Shown: positions 15,703-25,826, counted from the stretch's first letter. The stretch: 64,000 nucleotides of DNA from Ovoidimarina sp963698645 (GCA_963698645.1 CAVORP010000007.1:744001-808000), one strand, 5' to 3'. Numbers and translations: made by a program. Notes: generated by a model from the sequence alone, not told the origin.

Positions 15703-16683
15703 ATGTCGAAACTGGTGACGATCTATGGCGGCTCGGGTTTTGTCGGCCGATATGTTGCACGGCGCATGGCCAAGGAGGGCTGGCGGGTCCGCGTGGCTGT
15801 GCGGCGCCCGAACGAGGCGATGTTCGTGAAACCCTATGGTGCCGTGGGTCAGGTCGAGCCGGTCTTCTGCAATATTCGCGACGATGCCAGCGTTCGCGCG
15901 GTGATGCAGGGCGCCGATGCGGTTGTGAACTGCGTGGGGATTCTGGCCGAGGCTGGCAACAACCGGTTCGAGGCGGTGCAGGCCGAGGGCGCGGGGCGGA
16001 TCGCGCGGATCGCCGCGGAAGAGGGCATTTCGCATATGGTCCAAATCTCGGCGATCGGGGCCGACCCTGAAAGCGAGAGCGATTATTCCCGCACCAAGGG
16101 TTTGGGCGAAGAGTCGGTGCTCAAGCACATGCCGGGCGCTGTGATCCTGCGCCCGTCCATCGTGTTCGGGGCCGAGGACGAATTCTTCAACCGCTTTGCG
16201 GGGATGGCCCGACTTGGCCCGATTCTTCCGATCGTGGGGGCCGGTACGAAGTTCCAGCCGGTCTATGTGGACGATGTGGCGCAGGCCGCCGTTCTTGGTG
16301 TTCTGGGCAAGGCTGCGCCGGGGATCTATGAGCTGGGCGGCCCCGATGTGAATACGTTCCGCGAATTGATGGAGCAGATGCTGAAGGTCATTCACCGCCG
16401 GCGTCTTGTTCTGGGCCTGCCGATTTGGGTCGGACGGGTCATGGGTGTCGTTTTCGACGGGATCAAGGGTCTGACCCTTGGGTTGGTGAAGGGTCCGGTG
16501 ACGCGGGATCAGGTAAAGAACCTGGCGCGGGACAACGTCGTCTCCGAAGGTGCGCGGGGCCTGTCCGATCTGGGGATCGTGCCGACGTCGCTGGAGGCCG
16601 TCCTGCCCGAGTATCTCTGGCGATTCCGGCCGCAGGGGCAGTATGACGACATCACCAATTCGGCGAAGAACCTGAAAACCTGA
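15703..16683 (+). CDS. NAD(P)-binding NDUFA9-like protein (complex I-associated, atypical SDR)
   Basis: A 326-residue Rossmann protein with the dinucleotide loop VTIYGGSGFVGRYVARR at the N-terminus, VVNCVGILAE, and DYSRTKGLGEESVL in place of the usual Tyr-x3-Lys region. This is the pattern of the atypical SDR/NDUFA9 group. Alphaproteobacterial members are homologues of a mitochondrial complex I accessory subunit; whether this one binds complex I is not known. The start at ATG 15703 follows AAAGGGGCG. It is transcribed away from the tRNA and converges on uppP. Confidence 0.85.
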   Translation: MSKLVTIYGGSGFVGRYVARRMAKEGWRVRVAVRRPNEAMFVKPYGAVGQVEPVFCNIRDDASVRAVMQGADAVVNCVGILAEAGNNRFEAVQAEGAGRIARIAAEEGISHMVQISAIGADPESESDYSRTKGLGEESVLKHMPGAVILRPSIVFGAEDEFFNRFAGMARLGPILPIVGAGTKFQPVYVDDVAQAAVLGVLGKAAPGIYELGGPDVNTFRELMEQMLKVIHRRRLVLGLPIWVGRVMGVVFDGIKGLTLGLVKGPVTRDQVKNLARDNVVSEGARGLSDLGIVPTSLEAVLPEYLWRFRPQGQYDDITNSAKNLKT

Positions 16684-16740
16684 GACTTTCGTAGAATGAT
16701 TCTTTCTGCGTTTGTGCGGCTTTCTGCGCAGGCGCGGTGA

Positions 16741-17544
16741 TCAGGTATAGGCGATCCACAACAGGATGACGCCGAGAATGCAGCGATAGATCACATAGGG
16801 TGTGAAGCTGACGCTGCGCAGAAGCCGCATCATGAAAACAAGGGCCAGAAGCGCCGCGAAAAAGGCAAATGCCGCGGCGATCGCCCCGTCGCGGGCGGCG
16901 GCGATGTCGGCGGTTCCGGCGACTTCGATGCCAAGCAGGGTGCCGGAAGCGAGGATCGTCGGGATCGACATGAGCATCGAGATGCGGGCGGCGTCCGTGC
17001 GGGCATATCCCAACTGACGCGCCGCCGAGATGGTGATGCCCGAGCGCGAGGTCCCGGGGATCAGGGCGATGGCCTGCCAGAGCCCCATGATAACAGCGTG
17101 TTTCAGTGTCCAGCCATCGGAGGTGCGGGTCGTTTCACCCTTCTGGTCCGTCCAGTAGAGCACGATCCCGAAAATGAGCATGGTCCAGCCGATGACTGCG
17201 GTGGACCGCATCATGTCGTCGAGCCCGGTGAGTTTCAGGGCAAGACCCGCGAGGACGACCGGAATGGTGGCCACGGCGAGGCAGAGGGCGAGGAAGGCTT
17301 CGGGGCTGGCGAGTTTGCCGCGGGCGAGTTGTCCGGTGCCGATCAGGGCCCTTCGGACATCGGTCCAGAAGTAGAGGATGACGGCCCCGAGGGTGCCCAC
17401 GTGGACGGCGACGTCGATCACCTGGCCCTGGTCCTCGAGGCCGGTGAGATTCGGCAAAAGGATCAGGTGACCGGAGCTTGAAACGGGCAGAAACTCGGTC
17501 AGGCCCTGAACGACGGCAACGAGGAACAGGTGAAACAGCGTCAT
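16741..17544 (-). CDS. uppP: Undecaprenyl-diphosphatase UppP (BacA)
   Basis: A 267-residue integral membrane enzyme that dephosphorylates undecaprenyl pyrophosphate to recycle the lipid carrier for cell-wall synthesis. It also confers bacitracin tolerance. Both signature motifs are present: the Glu-rich/SSSGH motif in VVQGLTEFLPVSSSGHLIL and the PGTSRSG motif in IALIPGTSRSGIT. Several TM helices fill the rest. The length matches the family (about 265-275). Confidence 0.96.
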   Translation of the reverse strand: MTLFHLFLVAVVQGLTEFLPVSSSGHLILLPNLTGLEDQGQVIDVAVHVGTLGAVILYFWTDVRRALIGTGQLARGKLASPEAFLALCLAVATIPVVLAGLALKLTGLDDMMRSTAVIGWTMLIFGIVLYWTDQKGETTRTSDGWTLKHAVIMGLWQAIALIPGTSRSGITISAARQLGYARTDAARISMLMSIPTILASGTLLGIEVAGTADIAAARDGAIAAAFAFFAALLALVFMMRLLRSVSFTPYVIYRCILGVILLWIAYT

Positions 17545-17756
17545 GGGTGAAGGTGTCCCTTTCGATTGGGGCAGACTAATCGCCTGATCCGTAAAGGAAA
17601 GCCAAATGATAGGTCAGCATAACTTACTAAAAATGCGGCGACGCAGCATGTTTCTGCTCCGGGCGGGTGAAATTTCCGATATAAAGGTCAGTACTTTTGA
17701 CTTTTAATCGTAAGGGGAACTGAGTAAAGAGGCGGTTGGTTTGGAGGAGTCTGTGC

Positions 17757-19190
17757 ATGGTCAAGAACCCGATGCTGAAATTCGTGGATGTCGACCGGGA
17801 TATGCCGGAGAAGCGCCCGCCCAATCTGCGCCGCGAGGATTTCGGCGAGATTTATGGTGAGTTCGCGCGGGACAAGGCAGCCGAGCAGGCCGCGCGCTGC
17901 AGCCAGTGCGGCGTGCCCTATTGCCAGAGCCATTGCCCGCTGCACAACAACATCCCCGACTGGCTCAAGCTGACGGCGGAGGGGCGGCTGCGCGAGGCCT
18001 ATGAGCTCAGCCAGGCGACGAATACGTTCCCCGAGATCTGTGGCCGCATCTGTCCGCAGGACCGGCTGTGCGAAGGCAACTGCGTGATCGAGCAGTCGGG
18101 CCATGGCACGGTGACGATCGGCTCGGTCGAGAAATACCTGACCGATATGGCGTTCGCAGAGGGCTGGGTGCCGGCGATCGCGCCCACGACCGAACGCGCC
18201 GAAAGCGTTGCAATCATTGGCGCGGGCCCCGGCGGGCTGGCGGCAGCCGACCTTTTGCGCCGCGCGGGCGTGCAGGTCACCGTCTATGACCGCTATGACC
18301 GTGCAGGCGGGCTGATGACCTATGGAATCCCCGGTTTCAAACTGGAAAAGCCGGTGGTCATGCAGCGGATCGCGCAACTGGAAGAGGGCGGCGTCGAGTT
18401 CGTCCTGAACTGCAACGTTGGCGAGGATATCAGCTTTGACGCGATCCGTGGCAAGCATGACGCGGTGATCATCGCGACCGGCGTCTACAAGTCCCGCGAC
18501 CTTGCGGCGCCCGGCGTCGGGGCCGAAGGGATCGTGCGGGCCATCGATTATCTGACGGCGTCGAACCGCAAGGGGTTCGGCGACGAGGTGCTGGAATTCG
18601 ACAGCGGCGAGTTGGACGCACAGGGCAAGCGGGTGGTGGTTATCGGCGGCGGCGACACGGCGATGGATTGCGTTCGGACCGCGATCCGTCAGGGCGCCGA
18701 AAGCGTGAAATGCCTGTATCGCCGGGACCGCGAAAACATGCCCGGCTCGCAGCGCGAAGTGGCGAATGCAGAAGAGGAAGGCGTTGAATTCGTGTGGCTT
18801 TCCGCGCCGAAAGGGTTCACCGGCGATGAGGTCGAGGGCGTGATCGTCCAGGAGATGCGGCTGGGCGCGCCCGATGCGACGGGCCGGCGGATGCCCGAGG
18901 AGATCGCAGGCGCCGAATACGTCGAAGAGGCCGATCTTGTCATCAAGGCGCTGGGTTTCGAACCCGAGGATATCCCGACGCTGTGGGGGATCGAGGAGCT
19001 TGAAGTGACCCGCTGGGGCACCATCAAAGCCGATTTCCGGACCCATGCGACAAGCCTTGAGGGCGTCTATGCGGTGGGCGACATCGTGCGGGGCGCGAGC
19101 CTTGTGGTCTGGGCGATCCGCGACGGGCGCGAGGCGGCTGACGCGGTGCTGGACTACCTTTCGGAAGGGGCGCGGGTGGCCGCGGAATAG
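17757..19190 (+). CDS. gltD: Glutamate synthase (NADPH) small subunit
   Basis: A 477-residue FAD/NADPH subunit of GOGAT, which passes electrons to GltB for glutamate formation from glutamine and 2-oxoglutarate. The N-terminal iron-sulfur region has CSQCGVPYCQSHCP and CGRICPQDRLCEGNC. The first Rossmann fold (AIIGAGPGGLAAADLL) binds FAD, the second (VVVIGGGDTAMDCVR) binds NADPH, and the C-terminal FAD motif is GVYAVGDIVRGAS. The start is ATG 17757 with GGAGGA 9 bases upstream; an in-frame upstream codon has no such site. It is separated from gltB by a small GFA-family gene. An AT-rich tract at about 17620-17710 upstream probably holds its promoter. Confidence 0.96.
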   Translation: MVKNPMLKFVDVDRDMPEKRPPNLRREDFGEIYGEFARDKAAEQAARCSQCGVPYCQSHCPLHNNIPDWLKLTAEGRLREAYELSQATNTFPEICGRICPQDRLCEGNCVIEQSGHGTVTIGSVEKYLTDMAFAEGWVPAIAPTTERAESVAIIGAGPGGLAAADLLRRAGVQVTVYDRYDRAGGLMTYGIPGFKLEKPVVMQRIAQLEEGGVEFVLNCNVGEDISFDAIRGKHDAVIIATGVYKSRDLAAPGVGAEGIVRAIDYLTASNRKGFGDEVLEFDSGELDAQGKRVVVIGGGDTAMDCVRTAIRQGAESVKCLYRRDRENMPGSQREVANAEEEGVEFVWLSAPKGFTGDEVEGVIVQEMRLGAPDATGRRMPEEIAGAEYVEEADLVIKALGFEPEDIPTLWGIEELEVTRWGTIKADFRTHATSLEGVYAVGDIVRGASLVVWAIRDGREAADAVLDYLSEGARVAAE

Positions 19191-19245
19191 GACCGAACGG
19201 TCCATGCGGAAACCATGCGCATGGCATGCACATTCCATGCGCATG
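19191..19245. promoter_or_regulatory. Palindrome-rich stretch before the GFA-family gene
   Basis: Right after the gltD stop there is GACCG-AA-CGGTC (19191-19202), then CCATGCGCATGG (19213-19224) and a second CATGCGCATG (19236-19245). The two CATGCGCATG cores are about 22 bp apart, two DNA turns, which is the arrangement expected of a dimeric regulator's tandem operator. This is a pattern only, with no known protein assigned. Confidence 0.35.
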
Positions 19246-19313
19246 AATTGCGGGACCACCCCGAAGACAGGTCAGCATGGCTGACGCGGACAGTTGAGGA
19301 AGTGTAAACGACG

Positions 19314-19760
19314 ATGAGCGCGACGGAGCAGACAGGGCAATGCATGTGCGGGGCGGTTTCGTTCGTCGCGCGCGATGTGCCGTCGGAATTCGGCGCCTGT
19401 CATTGCAAGATGTGCCAGCGCTGGGCCGGATCGGCGCTGTTGGCCGTGACCGTGAAGCGCGACGCCGTGACCTTTGCCGGGACCGATGCGATTTCGGTGG
19501 CCCAGACATCGGACTGGGCGGAGCGCGCGTGGTGCAACCGCTGCGGTTCGGGACTTTACTACCGGGTGACCGCGGAGGGCGATCACTGGGGCGATTACGA
19601 GATACCGATCGGGTTGTTCGACGATCCGTCCGGGATGCGCATGACGCGCGAGATTTTCATTGACCGGAAGCCCGATGCGTTTGCCTTTGAAGGCGTGCGG
19701 GACCGGTTGACCGAGGCCGAAGTACTGGCGCTGTACGGCGTCACCACCGAAGGAGCGTGA
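19314..19760 (+). CDS. GFA-family (DUF636) zinc protein
   Basis: A 148-residue protein of the glutathione-dependent formaldehyde-activating (GFA) fold. Zinc-ligand cysteines are visible in GQCMCGAV, ACHCKMCQRW and WCNRCGSGL. Most family members have no proven activity, and the link of the prototype to formaldehyde is itself disputed. The stop is 2 bp before the gltB ATG, so it is probably co-transcribed with gltD and gltB. Its presence between the two GOGAT subunit genes is unusual. Confidence 0.88.
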   Translation: MSATEQTGQCMCGAVSFVARDVPSEFGACHCKMCQRWAGSALLAVTVKRDAVTFAGTDAISVAQTSDWAERAWCNRCGSGLYYRVTAEGDHWGDYEIPIGLFDDPSGMRMTREIFIDRKPDAFAFEGVRDRLTEAEVLALYGVTTEGA

Positions 19761-19762
19761 CC

Positions 19763-22700
19763 ATGACCAGATATGATGAAGCATGGGCCAAAGCCGAAGA
19801 CGCGAAGCGCAAGTGGATGGCTGAAAACAGTCTCTATTCCGCGGAGGACGAGCATTCGTCCTGTGGGGTGGGCCTTGTCGTGTCGATCGAGGGCGAGAAG
19901 AGCCGCAAGGTGGTGCAGCATGGGATCGATGCGCTGAAGGCGGTCTGGCATCGGGGCGCGGTGGACGCCGATGGCAAGACCGGCGATGGCGCGGGAATTC
20001 ACGTCGAGATTCCGCACAGGTTCTTTGGCGACCAGATCAAGCGCACCGGGCACGAGCCGCGGGCCGGTGAACTGATCGCCGTGGGCCAGGTGTTTCTGCC
20101 GCGGACGGATTTCCGGGCGCAGGAGACCTGCCGGACGATCGTGGAATCCGAAGTCCTGCGGATGGGGTATTACATCTATGGCTGGCGGCACGTGCCGGTG
20201 AACCACCATGTTCTGGGCGAGAAGGCCAACGCGACGCGGCCCGAGATCGAGCAGATCATCATCTCGAACGCGAAGGGCGTCGACGAGGAGACATTCGAGC
20301 GGGAGCTTTACGTGATCCGGCGGCGGATCGAGAAGGCGGCCCTGGCGGCGCAGGTGGCCAATCTTTACATCTGTTCGCTGTCCTGCCGGTCGATCATCTA
20401 CAAGGGCATGATGCTGGCGCAGGATGTGGCCGAGTTCTATCCCGATCTGAAGGATGAGCGGTTCGAAAGCGCATTCGCGATCTATCACCAGCGCTATTCG
20501 ACCAACACCTTTCCGCAGTGGTGGCTGGCGCAGCCGTTCCGGATGCTGGCGCATAACGGCGAGATCAACACGCTGAAGGGCAACCTGAACTGGATGAAGA
20601 GCCACGAGATCCGGATGGCGTCGGGCGCGTTCGGGGATATGGCCGAGGATATCAAGCCGATCGTGCCGGCGGGATCGTCGGATTCGGCCGCGTTAGACTT
20701 CTGTTTTCGAGGTTCTGGTGCGGGCCGGGCGGTCGGCGCCGATGGCGAAGACGATGCTGGTGCCGGAAAGCTGGTCGAAGCAGGCGGTGGACCTGCCGGA
20801 AAGCTGGCGGAACATGTACTCCTATTGCAACAGCGTGATGGAGCCGTGGGACGGCCCCGCGGCGCTGGCGATGACCGACGGGCGCTGGGTCTGTGCGGGG
20901 CTCGACCGGAACGGGTTGCGGCCGATGCGTTATGTGGTCACCGGTGACGGTCTGGTGATCGCGGGGTCCGAGGCCGGGATGGTGCCGGTCGACGAGGCGA
21001 CGGTGGTCGAGAAGGGCGCGCTTGGCCCCGGTCAGATGCTGGCCGTGGACATGAAGAAGAAGCGGCTGTTCCACGATACCGAGATCAAGGACAAGCTGGC
21101 GGCGGCGCTTCCCTTCGATGAATGGGTCGGTCGGATCAACGATCTTGACGATGCGCTGAGCGGTGTGACCGAGACGGCGATGTTCGACGGGCGCGGAGTT
21201 GCGCAAGCGGCAGATCGCGGCCGGCTACACGATCGAGGAGCTGGAGCAGATCCTTGCGCCCATGGCCGAGGATGCGAAGGAAGCGCTGGCGTCGATGGGT
21301 GATGACACGCCTTCGGCGGTTCTGAGCACGCAGTACCGGCCCTTGAGCCATTTCTTCCGGCAGAATTTCAGCCAGGTGACCAACCCGCCGATCGACAGTT
21401 TGCGGGAATTCCGGGTGATGAGCCTGAAGACCCGGTTCGGGAACCTGAAGAACGTGCTGGACGAGGATTCGAGCCAGACCGAGATCATCGTTCTGGGCAG
21501 TCCGTTCGTGGGCAATGCGCAATTCGCGGAACTGGAAAAGCATTTCAACGCGCCGATGACCGAGATCGACTGTACCTTTCCGGTGGATGCGGGGCGGCAG
21601 GCGCTGCGCAAGGGATTGGAGCGGATCCGGGCCGAGGCCGAGGATGCGGTGCGGTCGGGTGCGGGGCATATCGTGCTGACCGATCAGCATCAGGGGCCCG
21701 ACAAGATCGGTATGCCGATGATCCTTGCCACGAGCGCGGTGCATAGCTGGCTGACGCAGAAGGGGCTTCGGACCTTCTGTTCGCTGAGCGTGCGGTCGGC
21801 GGAATGCATCGACCCGCATTACTTTGCGGTGCTGGTGGGCTGCGGCGCGACGGTGGTGAACGCCTATCTGGCCGAGGATTCGATCGCCGACCGGATCAGC
21901 CGGGGATTGATCGAGGGCAGCCTGACGGAAGCGGTGGCGCGATACCGCGCGGCGATCGATTCGGGTCTGTTGAAGATCATGTCGAAGATGGGGATTTCGG
22001 TGATCTCGTCCTATCGCGGCGGGTTGAACTTCGAGGCCGTGGGGCTGAGCCGCGCCATGGTGGCCGAGTATTTCCCGGGCATGCAGAGCCGGATCAGCGG
22101 GATCGGCGTGTCGGGCATCCAGACCAAGCTGGAAGAGGTGCATACGCGCGGCTGGCGCGGCGGGCGTGACGTGCTGCCCATCGGCGGTTTCTACAAGGCG
22201 CGCCGGTCGGGCGAGACCCATGCGTGGGAAGCCTCGAGCATGCACATGCTGCAAACGGCGGTCACGCGCGCGAGTTTCGAGATGTGGAAGCAGTATTCGG
22301 CCAAGATGCGGTCGAACCCGCCGATCCACCTGCGCGACCTTCTGGACATCAAGCCGCTTGGCGCGCCGGTGCCGATCGACGAGGTGGAAAGCATCACCGC
22401 GATCCGCAAGCGGTTCGTGACGCCGGGCATGAGCCTTGGCGCACTGAGCCCCGAGGCGCACAAGACGCTGAACGTGGCGATGAACCGGATCGGGGCGAAG
22501 TCGGACAGCGGCGAGGGCGGCGAGGATCCGGCGCATTTCGTGCCCGAGCCCAACGGCGACAATCCAAGCGCCAAGATCAAGCAGGTGGCGTCGGGACGGT
22601 TCGGCGTGACGGCGGAATACCTCAACCATTGCGAAGAGCTTGAAATCAAGGTGGCCCAGGGCGCCAAGCCCGGCGAGGGCGGCCAGTTGCCGGGGATGAA

Positions 22701-24303
22701 GGTCACCGACCTTATCGCGCGGCTGCGCCATTCCACCAAGGGTGTGACGCTGATTTCGCCGCCGCCGCATCACGACATCTATTCGATCGAGGACCTTGCG
22801 CAGCTGATCTATGACCTCAAGCAGATCAATCCGCGGGCCAAGGTCACGGTGAAGCTGGTGGCGAGTTCCGGTGTCGGGACGATCGCGGCGGGCGTGGCCA
22901 AGGCGAAAGCCGATGTGATCCTGATTTCGGGGCACAATGGCGGTACGGGCGCGAGCCCGGCGACCAGCATCAAATATGCCGGTCTGCCGTGGGAGATGGG
23001 CCTGACCGAGGCGCATCAGGTTCTGTCGATGAACAACCTGCGGGGCCGGATCACGCTGCGGACCGATGGCGGTTTGCGCACAGGGCGCGACATCGTGATG
23101 GCGGCGATGATGGGTGCCGAGGAATACGGGATCGGCACCGCCGCACTTATCGCGATGGGGTGCATCATGGTGCGTCAGTGCCAGTCGAACACCTGTCCTG
23201 TCGGGGTCTGTACGCAGGACGAGCGCCTGCGCGCGAAGTTCACGGGAACCGCCGACAAGGTGGTGAACCTGATCACCTTCTATGCTCAGGAAGTGCGCGA
23301 GATCCTTGCGTCGATCGGGGCGCGCAGTCTGGACGAGGTCATCGGCCGGGCGGACCTTTTGAGCCAGGTCAGCCGCGGGTCGGCGCATCTGGACGATCTT
23401 GACCTGAACCCGCTTCTGATCACCGTGGATGGGGCCGATAACATCGTCTATGACCGCAACCGCCCGCGTACCCCGGTGGATGACACGCTGGACGCGGAAA
23501 TCGTGCAGGATGCCGAGCGGTTCCTGCGGGATGGCGAGAAGATGCAATTGTCCTATGCGGTGCGGAACACCCACCGGACGATCGGCACGCGCACGTCGAG
23601 CCATATCGTGCAGCGGTTCGGCATGAACAACAGTCTTCAGCCGGATCACCTCAAGATCATGCTGCGCGGGTCGGCGGGCCAGTCTCTTGGCGCCTTTGCG
23701 CCGCAGGGTCTCAAGCTCGAGGTGTCGGGCGATGCCAACGACTATGTGGGCAAGGGGCTTTCCGGCGGGATGATCATCGTACGCCCGCCCATGGCAAGCC
23801 CGCTGGTGCCGCATGAGAACACGATCATCGGCAATACCGTGCTTTATGGTGCGACGGCGGGCTACCTGTTCGCTGCGGGTCGCGCGGGCGAGCGGTTCGC
23901 GGTGCGAAACTCAGGCGCGAAGGTGGTGGTCGAAGGCTGTGGTTCGAACGGGTGCGAGTACATGACCGGCGGCGTTGCCGTCATCCTGGGTCGGATCGGC
24001 GCAAATTTCGGGGCCGGGATGACCGGGGGCATGGCCTATCTCTATGATCCCGAGGGGCTTGCATCGTCGCTTATGAACATGGAGACCCTTGTGACCGTGC
24101 CGGTGACGGTGGCGCATTGGGAGAACGAGTTGAAGCGGCTGATCGAGCGGCATGTGGACGAGACCGCAAGCCCGCGCGGCCAGACCATCCTTCAGAACTG
24201 GGACAGCGAGAAGCGGCATTTCATCCAGGCCTGCCCGAAGGAGATGCTGGACAAGTTGCCGGTGCCGTTGGGGCTGGAAGATCAGGCTATTCCGGCGGAA
24301 TAG
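19763..24303 (+). CDS. gltB: Glutamate synthase (NADPH) large subunit (two probable frameshifts)
   Basis: About 1512 residues after correction, the normal GltB length. The N-terminal class II glutaminase begins after a short propeptide at Cys34 (EHSSCGVGLVV). Next come the central domain, the FMN/2-oxoglutarate synthase domain (LISGHNGGTGASPATSIKYA), the 3Fe-4S cysteines in GCIMVRQCQSNTCPVGVC, and the C-terminal Gly-rich beta-helix (GCGSNGCEYMTGGVAV). Start ATG 19763 has AGGAG seven bases upstream. Two +1 indels break the frame: at 20696-20703 (GACTTCTG where GACTCTG is needed for LDSVFEVLVRAGR) and at 21188-21196 (one extra base before ELRKRQIAAGYTIEEL). Since the rest is intact and highly conserved, I treat them as sequencing errors. 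Confidence 0.93.
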
Positions 24304-24311
24304 GGTCTGTT
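24302..24311 (+). repeat. Dispersed motif AGGGTCTGTT, copy 1
   Basis: This copy overlaps the gltB stop codon. It is one of four AGGGTCTRTT words in the window, all on the plus strand. Confidence 0.4.
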
Positions 24312-24348
24312 CGGGACTACGGGACACGGTCCTGACGCAAGCAAGAAA

Positions 24349-24375
24349 GAGGGGTCGCTTTCGCGGCCCCTTTCA
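24349..24375 (+). terminator. Rho-independent terminator after gltB
   Basis: AGGGGTCGC and GCGGCCCCT pair with one G-T wobble around a TTTC loop, directly followed by TTTCACTGTT. It sits 45 bases past the gltB stop. Confidence 0.75.
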
Positions 24376-24383
24376 CTGTTCTG

Positions 24384-24719
24384 GTGCGGGGCTGGCGGGC
24401 GGAGTTGCATTTCGGTCAGCCCGAGGTGCTTGTCCCGGCCGTTCACCTTGTGGGCGCCCGCGGGGTGGTGCGTGTGCCGGTGGAGCGGGTCGAATATTTT
24501 CACCTGCTGTTCGCCGGGCATCAGATTGTCGTCTCGGAAGGAGCGCCAACCGAGAGTTTCTATCCCGGAAGCTGGATCATCGCCAATGACCGCGCGACCT
24601 ATTCCGAGGTGGTCCACCTGTTTCCCGAACTAATCGGTCAGGCGTCGGGGGCGTGGCCACTGGCGCGCCCGGTTCCGAAGAGAACAGAAGCGCGGGCGCT
24701 GGTCGCGTCGTTTTCCTGA
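24384..24719 (+). pseudogene. C-terminal remnant of a Hint-domain protein
   Basis: About 111 residues (RGWRAELHFGQPEVLVPAVH onward) match the end of the Hint (Hedgehog/intein-like) domain common in Rhodobacteraceae secreted proteins. Recognisable pieces are VPVERVEYFHLLFAGHQIVV and GAPTESFYPGSWIIAND. The N-terminal half of the domain, with the self-splicing Cys, is absent. The frame opens directly behind the gltB terminator and has no ribosome site. It looks like a decayed 3' end left by a rearrangement. A small active protein is possible but unlikely. Confidence 0.55.
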
Positions 24720-24730
24720 GCCGCCGCGGA

Positions 24731-25201
24731 TCAGGCGGCGGGAAGCCGGTCCTGAACCTCGATGAGTTCGGTGTGGCCGAAGCCGCGGGAATAATCGAGG
24801 ATCGAGATCACGACCGGATCGACGCGGAACAGCGTCATGCCGGCGGGTTCGTTGGGCATCACCTCGGCGACTTCGGGATAGCGATCGAGGATCAGTTTGG
24901 ACGCCTGTGCCAGTTCCTCGGGATCCTCGACCCGTGCCGCGTGGCCACCGACCGACAGCCCCTCGATCTCGTCCCACCGGGTGTAGGGCCGGGTGATGGT
25001 CAGCGAAACCTTGTCGCAAGCCGCGATGTTATGGGCCTTTTGCGCGTTGGGTGACGCGGAGAAGTAGATCCGGAGATCGTCATGGACGAAGGCCACCACC
25101 GTCGCCTGTGGGAAGCCGTCGGGGCGGATCGTGGCGATCGTCATATCGTCGGTCTGATCGAGGATCTGGATGATCTGGGCGTGGTGTTCGGTGTCCATCA
25201 T
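24731..25201 (-). CDS. Pyridoxamine 5'-phosphate oxidase-family flavoprotein
   Basis: A 156-residue split-barrel FMN-type protein. MTIATIRPDGFPQATVV and LRIYFSASPNAQKAHNI are the strands that bind the flavin phosphate in this family, and GHAARVEDPEEL follows. It is too short and lacks the substrate motifs to be PdxH itself, so the reaction is unknown. The ATG at 25201 overlaps the stop of the preceding gene (AATGATG), showing tight coupling with the unknown protein encoded at 25198-25716. An ATG one codon later is equally possible. Confidence 0.85.
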   Translation of the reverse strand: MMDTEHHAQIIQILDQTDDMTIATIRPDGFPQATVVAFVHDDLRIYFSASPNAQKAHNIAACDKVSLTITRPYTRWDEIEGLSVGGHAARVEDPEELAQASKLILDRYPEVAEVMPNEPAGMTLFRVDPVVISILDYSRGFGHTELIEVQDRLPAA

Positions 25202-25716
25202 TCCGCCCCGGCGAGTTCGACCACGCCCACCACGTAGTTCTTGCCATAGGCCTTCGCGCAGTTCGGGCAGGTGGTGTAGAAGAACCAGACCTGTTTCGGC
25301 TCGTACCCCTTGGCCCGCGCCATGCCTTCGAGTTCGGGCGCCCACTCGCGGGCGGATTGATAGGGGCCTTCGAAGACATGGGTGAGAAATTCGCCCGAGA
25401 GTGTTGTCATCTCTTCGTCGGGGATGTCGCGGGGGACGGAGAACAGGTGCTCGGCTTTCCAGGGCGAAAGATCGCGGCTGAGGACGATCATGTCGTCATT
25501 GTCCCATCCGCCCGATTTCTCGACATTCTCGTGTACGCGCGCGAAGACATTGCCCATGTTCACCGGGACATGCATCACGCTGCGGGTGGTGGCGCGCAGA
25601 AAGCGCTTGTCGTGGAAGTGCAGGTGGCGACCATCCCAGCCTTCGGGATTGAACTTCGGGCAGCAACCGGTGGTGTTGATGCTGTCGTCGTAGCGGGGAA
25701 GTGTATTCGTTTCCAT
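25198..25716 (-). CDS. Conserved unknown protein with CC and CPNC cysteine motifs
   Basis: A 172-residue cytoplasmic protein with no signal peptide or TM segment. It starts METNTLPRYDDSINTTGCCP and carries an N-terminal Cys pair (TTGCCPKF) and a C-terminal TTCPNCAKAYGKNYVVG, so a metal or Fe-S site formed by both ends is possible. The middle is rich in acidic and aromatic residues (GGWDNDDMIVLSRDLSPWK). I do not recognise a characterised family. It is cotranscribed with the PNPOx-like gene, whose start overlaps its stop by 4 bp. Confidence 0.8.
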   Translation of the reverse strand: METNTLPRYDDSINTTGCCPKFNPEGWDGRHLHFHDKRFLRATTRSVMHVPVNMGNVFARVHENVEKSGGWDNDDMIVLSRDLSPWKAEHLFSVPRDIPDEEMTTLSGEFLTHVFEGPYQSAREWAPELEGMARAKGYEPKQVWFFYTTCPNCAKAYGKNYVVGVVELAGAE

Positions 25717-25826
25717 GGCGGACCCTCCAGATCGAAAGGCTCTATTCTAGGGGATTTCGGTCCTCTCTGCGTTGACCGGCGTCAAATCGGTTGACGACGC
25801 GGGGCGGGCGCGGGCATGAGGCGGCT

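Noticed and set aside
17688..19259. 523-codon open frame antisense to gltD
   Set aside because: Shadow of gltD; the translation has the low-complexity His/Arg/Pro composition typical of the opposite strand of a GC-rich gene.
20696..21196. Programmed frameshifting in gltB
   Set aside because: No slippery heptamer or stimulatory structure is evident, and similar indels occur in many unrelated genes.
21136..23814. 892-codon open frame on the minus strand antisense to gltB
   Set aside because: It lies wholly opposite the conserved gltB domain, is His/Arg-rich as expected from GC-rich shadow reading, and has no ribosome site or recognisable domain.
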